From Hygrophila difformis (Eukaryota > Streptophyta > Magnoliopsida > Lamiales > Acanthaceae): a stretch of DNA of 64,000 nt. Under the pieces are notes generated by a model. That model saw only the letters and a program-made list of their open reading frames with translations. It had not been told where the DNA came from and did no database searches. The position numbers and the translations under genes are program-made. The stretch lies in assembly GCA_030278955.1 (NCBI GenBank), contig JAOANR010000001.1:40202890-40266889 (forward strand), read 5' to 3'. Below are positions 58,558-64,000 of this stretch, one piece after another. Numbering within the stretch: position 1 is the stretch's first letter; each line of letters begins with the position of its first letter.

Positions 58558-59664
58558 AAAAAATAATAGCATGACGATCGGCTCAGCCTAGTGAACGGGA
58601 TTTTTCGAAAGTTTATGTTTTGTCGTATACAAGGATTCGATATCGCATTTCATAGTTCGAGTTTTCTCAAGGTCGAAAAATCCAATTCGTCACGGTTTAC
58701 GCCCTTTTAAATTAAAAATTCATCTTTCAATCAAAAATTCTGAAATTTACACAATAGCTCAAGGACACCCGTACGAACAACTTTCATGTTTCGAGTTTTA
58801 GGAAATAAGGTTTCGAAGTGAGTCAAATTTCGAGTTCTTTACAAGGGACGATTTCTGCCCAAAGGACTGATTCTGACACAGTTTCGTGCAACGCCGATTA
58901 AAAATTCATTTTGAGTCCAGTTGATCCGAAATTTTTACAGGTTGTAGAAAACATCTTAATGAAACTTTCATGTTTTAAGATTTTGGAAATAATCAGTTTT
59001 AGATGTTAAAAAATCGTCACCAACACACTGTTTTGCGTTCGGGTTCGAAAAACAGTTTTACACAGGTTGTGAATTCGTCCGATTTAACATATCAAATGAA
59101 CTTAAAAATTCATGAAATTTTTACACATAATCTAGACACAATTATCTACAACTTTTGTTTAGAAATACAAGGGTGAATCGATCTAGAAGCGGGTGAAAAA
59201 TATGCATCAAGTTGGGTTAATGAAACTGTCCAGATTTCAAACGTTCGATTTTTATACAAAAACTTTACAGCACGATTTGGGGTATCAAACCTTTATGAAA
59301 ATGCCTGAAATTTTGACACAAGATAGATTAAAGTCTTATGAACAAAATCTACGTTGAAAAGTTTTCGGTTTGAATTCCCGAAGGTTGGGTTTTAGGCGAG
59401 TTTCTGAAATTGGTCGGAAATAGGGTTTTTGGGAACCAATTTTAATTACTTGCATAGATCTTAAGTTTTAAACAACAATAAACTACAAAAATTGTAGAGT
59501 TAGGTCTTAACTTACTTAGTTAGAGAATAGGGTCGCTGTAAGGGCTTCTCGGACGTCCTAAGGTCGCGACGAACGGCCAACTTCTCCGATCACTTTTTGT
59601 TCGTCCCCCGACTTGAAATCGTAGCAAGGAAAAGAGGATTAGATTTCGAGTTCTGGAGATTTAT

Positions 59665-62128
59665 TGTGATGCCCAAAAATATGGAATTTATTGACTTTTA
59701 TAAATTCATTGATGTTGGTTTATTAATACTAAAATATTATTATTATTATTTAGATATTAATAATAATAATAATAATATTAGTATTGGGTTATGCAGTGGA
59801 TTTAGTCCACTATTTGGCACATGTTTTGAATATATTCAAACACATTCTCCAATGACTCCCTCATTTCCGTACCCAACTCCCACTTATATCTCAAACCCTT
59901 CTCTGTTCTGTTAAACCCTTACATTCTTGTTTAAGTACCCACTTTCATCAGAAATTCTCCCACTGTTCGTTTCTTATTTTGCAGACGGTGTATACTCTAT
60001 TTTCCTTCAACCTTCATAATTTCGATTGGCCTTCTCCTTACACCGTGCATTCTTCTATTTTCTCCAGGAGGCTTTGGCAATCTGTGAGCAACCAAGTTCT
60101 AATGATTTTGTTGCTTTCTTCATTCAGTAATTTGTAAGTGAATTTCTTTACTGGATTGTAACACTCTAGTTTGGAAATCTGAGTTCTATATCCGAATAAA
60201 TCCCCAAATATCTTATTGTTGTGTCCGTTCATTTTTCCAGGCAACTTTCGTGATTTGTAGTTTCCAATTCACAAATCCTCTTTGTTGTGCTATTGCCTCG
60301 TCATTCATCAATTCCCACAAATCGGTAAGTCAATTCTCCATTCGTCATTGCTTTCCCACCTCTGGTAATTTCTGAGAAATAGGGTATATGGCGTTACTTG
60401 ATTTTGTATGGAAACTTTTGAAGCCCTGCATTGGTCTGCGTTCCTTTTCATGTGCTTTTGCTTCCCTTTGCTTTCAAATCTCAGTTTTGTATCAATTTTG
60501 TAGGAAAAAAACTGTGTCCGTATTCTATGTCGCTCCCTTCTTCAAACTTTAATCTTTGTCTGGGCAACTCTCTTGTATTAGTCTGTTCTTCACTCTTTTG
60601 CCCAACCATTTTGTGACATCTCAGAATTCCCTTCCGGCATGTGTCTGTCGTGCTTCCTCATTTCCTTAGGTGGTTTTAAAAATTCTGAACCCCAATTTTT
60701 ATTCAGATATATATGCGTAATAAGGAATTCTGGGTCTGCTCCTTTTTTTTTTTACTTTCCAGCCACTCACTAAATTGCGAAATCCCGATGTCGGCTTGAA
60801 TTTGTACCTGTAATTGGAAATTTGGACTCGGTCATCTCCTCTCTCATTTATTTAATTTATTTATTTTCAAATCCCCAATTTTACTTCATAATCACCACCG
60901 TCATACCAATACACGGCTGTGTAGCTCTCTTTTAGCTCTTCGTTTGTCTCTCCTCAAACTATGGCTTATTTTGCCTGTTGGGATTATATATATTCTGTGT
61001 GTGTATCTATTCGATGTTTCTCTCTAGCTAGTAGTGTAGTCAGTTTCAAAGCAACCGAGTCAATTTGGTGTGCAAAGAAAATTGTGTGGGCCCGAGAGGG
61101 TCAAACTTCAAATTGTCTCTTGTTTTGCTTCCCGTTGAGTTGTATAGCAAGTTAGTAGGATTAAATGCAAGTCTTTTAAAATTTCTATTCACTGATTATA
61201 TCATGATGGCAATTGACAGAGGGGTTTAAGAATTTAAGTGCTAAATTACTTATGTGCTTACTTTCTACTTCACTGTCTTATAAGATTTTGGGGTCGGTCG
61301 AGTAATTTTGAGTTACTGGTGCTTCTGGACAAGTTTTAATATATTACCTGTGTGTTGGTTCCTTGAATTGGTCTTGATAAAATGTATGTTATATGAAACC
61401 AATGCATGAACTTTACGAACTTTGGATATTTGGATATTGGATATTGGACGAGGGTAATTGTCCCTCCTATTGGTAGAGCCTGTATGTGTCTATAACCCTA
61501 GATAGTCGGAGTACTAGTCTAGGACACCGGTGTTAGCAGTTATAGAGTCCTCTGCATGGCGAGAGATGATATATGTGATTATTGGATTGGTATGGTGCAT
61601 TGGATTGGTTTCATTTAACATATGTGTTACCTACATTATAATTTTTTGGAATTTAAATTCGGTAAATTATCACTGTCGGTATATAATTATTCCTTTGTGT
61701 CGTTAGGTCAAGCCTGAGTCTCCAGCATGTGTGGGATAGGAGATTGACTTACTCAGCGTTGCTGATGTTGTTGCTTTCATTCTTGTTCAGGATAGGTGAC
61801 TGAGATTGGCATGGCATTTGCATTGGGATTTTGGGGATTTTTGAAATAAGCTTTTATGTCGCACTATTTCATTTCGACCCTGCGAGGTCACAGTGGTACT
61901 TTAAGTATTCATTTACATTTTATCCTAATCTTATAAACTAGAATGGTACGTACTGAACCGAGTTTTATAGATAATTGTATTATTTTATGGTTGGCAATTG
62001 TGATTTTAAATGTATTTTAAATTTTTAGCCTTAGGATTTTCTATTTAAGTTAACTTGGTAGTGAGCTTAAATAGAAAATGTGGCGGTAACACCCTTTCTT
62101 CCACTGTTTTCAAAATGGGGGTGTTACA
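59665..62128 (+). repeat. Element I 5' LTR
   Basis: 2,464 bp, TGTGATGCCC...GGGTGTTACA; the start is somewhat diverged from the TGTAACACCC norm, so the left limit is likely but not proven. Stem-loop module at 61753-61790 (TCAGC-gtt-GCTGA ... CAG). The U5 stem TTTTCTATTTAAG/CTTAAATAGAAAA (62037-62078) is a perfect 13 bp. Confidence 0.8.
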
Positions 62129-62131
62129 AAG

Positions 62132-62143
62132 TGGTATCAGAGC
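62132..62143 (+). other. Element I primer-binding site
   Basis: TGGTATCAGAGC, 3 nt after the LTR end. Confidence 0.93.
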
Positions 62144-62652
62144 GATATTTTTAAATATATTAACTATATATTTTTTTTTATTATTCTAGTATTGTTTAGA
62201 AAGTATTTACTTATTTTAACAAATATTAATAGTACCTCACATATTTAGAATTTTAAAACCTTGCATATTTTTAACTTAAAGTTTTGGTGAAGCCGTTTTT
62301 AACATATAGTTGTGAAACTATTATTATTTTTTTATTATTATTATTTTTAATATGCGTTAAATTACAAATAGTGCATTAAATATTTTTAAATTTTGGGGGT
62401 GGGCACTTGCATCCATATTGCACATCTGACTTGTTGATAATTATGGATATATGATATGATGTTGGATTTGGATTATTTAGATGGCTGACGGGAATGACAA
62501 GGTCATTTATTTTAATATTGACTGCTAGTTATTGCTTGGTATTGTTTTTGACCATTTTTGCTATTATCTTATTTCTATGTCCCTTGTTATATCTGCAATA
62601 TTCTCTTAAATGCTCAAACAAGAACTTATGTATTGAGCGTGTGTGAAGCAGA
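62144..62652 (+). other. Element I leader, AT-rich
   Basis: No ORF of note. Confidence 0.5.
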
Positions 62653-64000
62653 ATGGCCAACAATCATGCAGATGACCGCGAAGTTGACCCAGTCGGAGGT
62701 CAACCTAATCCTTTCAATGCACCTCTTCCAAACAATGATAGGGAACGATTAAGGGTTCTTGAACAAATGGTGGTTATGCTAAGTGCCGACCTTCATAGGC
62801 AAAGGGGTGATACGCAAGTTGCTCCTTTCGTACCACCAACACCGGCGCCAATTGACTACCTCGATGTAGTTCTCAAACATAGGCCCCCCAACTTATGAAG
62901 GACAGGAAGACCCTGAAAAGCTGGAAGAATGGATCGATACACTAGATAAACTGCTTATAGCAATAAAGTGTCCGGAGGACCAAAGGGTGGAGGTAGCAAC
63001 CTACTTTCTGATAAAAGCAGCTGATAAGTGGTGGAGATTACACATCCAAGATCAACCTGAAGTGTATGGATGGGATGAGTTCAAGGAGGCCTTAAGGAAG
63101 AGATTTTATCCGATGAGCGTTAAAAATGCAAAATATGAGGAGTTCATAACGTTGCGGCAAGGAAGATGACTGTGCATGAATACTACGTGCAGTTTACTGA
63201 GCTACTGAATTTTGCCCCAGCCTTGGTGCCAACTGATCATGACAAGGCACAAAAGTTCGAGTTGGGTCTCAACTTGGCAATTCGAGAGGGATTAGGAGGT
63301 AAACAATTCTCAAGTCTCCAAAAGATCTATGATCGAGCATGTGCAGTTGCTCGAGTCCAAGAGCATAAAAGGAAACTAAATGAGAGGCAGACTCAAGAGA
63401 AACGAGGAATGATTGAGATTGGAAGGAATGATAACAACCCTCCAAGGCAAGAACGTGACCACAGAGATGGAGGACAAAGAAGGGAAGAAAGGGGAAGAGC
63501 CTTGACCCCTTGTTCGAAGTGCAATCGGCGACATTTGGTGAAAGAATGCCCCAGCCCAACAACATGTAACCAGTGCGGCAAAGAGGGACACTTTGCTAAG
63601 GAGTGCCACACTCGTATTGACAGGATCACGATACGGGAGGATCTGAACAGAGGTCCGAGACAGGCAACAACAGCAATACCAGCAAGGACAGAATAATCAG
63701 TATCGGAGGAATGGAAATGGGAATTGGAATGGAAATAGGAACTGGAACGGAAACCGCAATGGAAATAATCAGTGTCCATATCAGCAGCAACAAGGAAATG
63801 GAAATCGGGGTGGTAATGATCAGAATCGTGGGGGAGATCGCTTCGAGCAACAGGGACGCCTCAATGTGATTAATCAGGCGGATTTACCGGAGCAACAAAC
63901 CGATGTCTTGCAAGGTACATTTTTAATACTTGGTGTACCTGTTCATATATTATTTGATTCTGGTGCAAGCTGTTCGTTTATGGCATCACGAGTAGTTAAA
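62653..64000 (+). pseudogene. Element I Gag and start of protease, frameshifted
   Basis: ATG at 62653 (MANNHADDREVDPVGG). The Gag core runs through GQEDPEKLEEWIDTLDKLL, YFLIKAADKWW, LRKRFYPMSVKNAKYEEF and ELGLNLAIREGLGGKQF. The double zinc knuckle is CSKCNRRHLVKEC then CNQCGKEGHFAKEC. An Asn/Gly/Gln-rich linker leads to protease ([14 protein letters not shown]) at the window end. Frame breaks: one extra C in the C-run at 62883-62888, a lost A at about 63165, and a shift at about 63655. This copy cannot make a full polyprotein. The Asn/Gly-rich linker is unlike the Arg-rich linker of C. Confidence 0.85.

Larger units (their letters stand above)
55221..59664 (-). mobile_element. LTR H, gypsy-type, interrupted by solo LTR G
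   Basis: In minus sense its 3' end is at 55221 (TGTAACACCCCG on plus). It runs 55221-55567, is interrupted by G, and resumes at 57988 toward 59664, where element I begins. It is the same family as G but in the opposite orientation: both share blocks such as GTAGATAATTGT and TGTAAAATTTCAT. It has the stem-loop module at 57989-58036 and the U5 stem CTCCTTAACAAG/CTTGCCAAGGAG (55269-55307). Its 5' end is not resolved. Confidence 0.7.
59665..64000 (+). mobile_element. Gypsy chromovirus I, 5' part
   Basis: Plus-strand element running out of the window. 5' LTR 59665-62128, primer site 62132-62143, gag and the start of protease. The gag family matches B and C. No leader ORF of comparable length lies between primer site and gag; only a 15-codon ORF (MADGNDKV...) at 62481. 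Confidence 0.85.

Overview
The window looks like repeat-rich nuclear DNA of a flowering plant, probably a eudicot. Evidence: spliceosomal exon fragments of plant-type genes (cytochrome c1, GH35 beta-galactosidase, ChaC-like gamma-glutamylcyclotransferase, a plastid-type sugar transporter), a decayed plant-mobile-domain gene, Stowaway- and hAT-type MITEs, and many Ty3/gypsy chromoviruses with an initiator-Met-tRNA primer site. I see no complete, evidently functional host gene. Species cannot be told from the sequence.

Layout. 1-2049: 3' part of a gypsy-type LTR (A). 2452-6957: broken plant-mobile-domain gene, minus strand. 7632-39573: a segment with Helitron-like ends on the minus strand (5' TC at 39573; 3' hairpin plus CTAG at 7632). 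It holds co-oriented exon pieces of several unrelated host genes and was later entered by two full-length gypsy elements: B (11311-21390, minus, TSD TCACA) and C (25830-34517, plus, TSD GTTTT). Without these it is about 13.2 kb. 39574-43950: intergenic DNA with a G25 run, a hAT-type MITE (42335-42864) and a minisatellite split by a Stowaway MITE (43526-43847). 43958-49690: probable Tat/Athila-type LTR split by D (45245-49373), a copia-type element with gag only. 49710-64000: nested gypsy elements. Decayed pol F is entered by E (51183-55220); E by LTR H; H by solo LTR G (55568-57982, TSD CATAC); element I (59665 to beyond the window) abuts H.

The gypsy elements share a plan: LTR, initiator-Met primer site, in B and C (and as a relic in E) a small coiled-coil leader ORF, Gag with a double zinc knuckle, protease, RT, RNase H, integrase and, where the 3' end survives, a chromodomain-like tail (Tekay/Del-like chromoviruses). 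Coding regions are broken by frameshifts or stops, though B pol is one open frame of about 1,340 codons. Their LTRs, although diverged in sequence, repeat the same RNA architecture: a CTCAG stem-loop with a branchpoint-like CTGAY, pyrimidine tract and AG; a stem whose arms change but stay complementary; GTGGCGG; and a terminal GTAACACCC/GGGTGTTAC stem before the primer site. This structured leader and the gene-capturing Helitron are the most interesting items.
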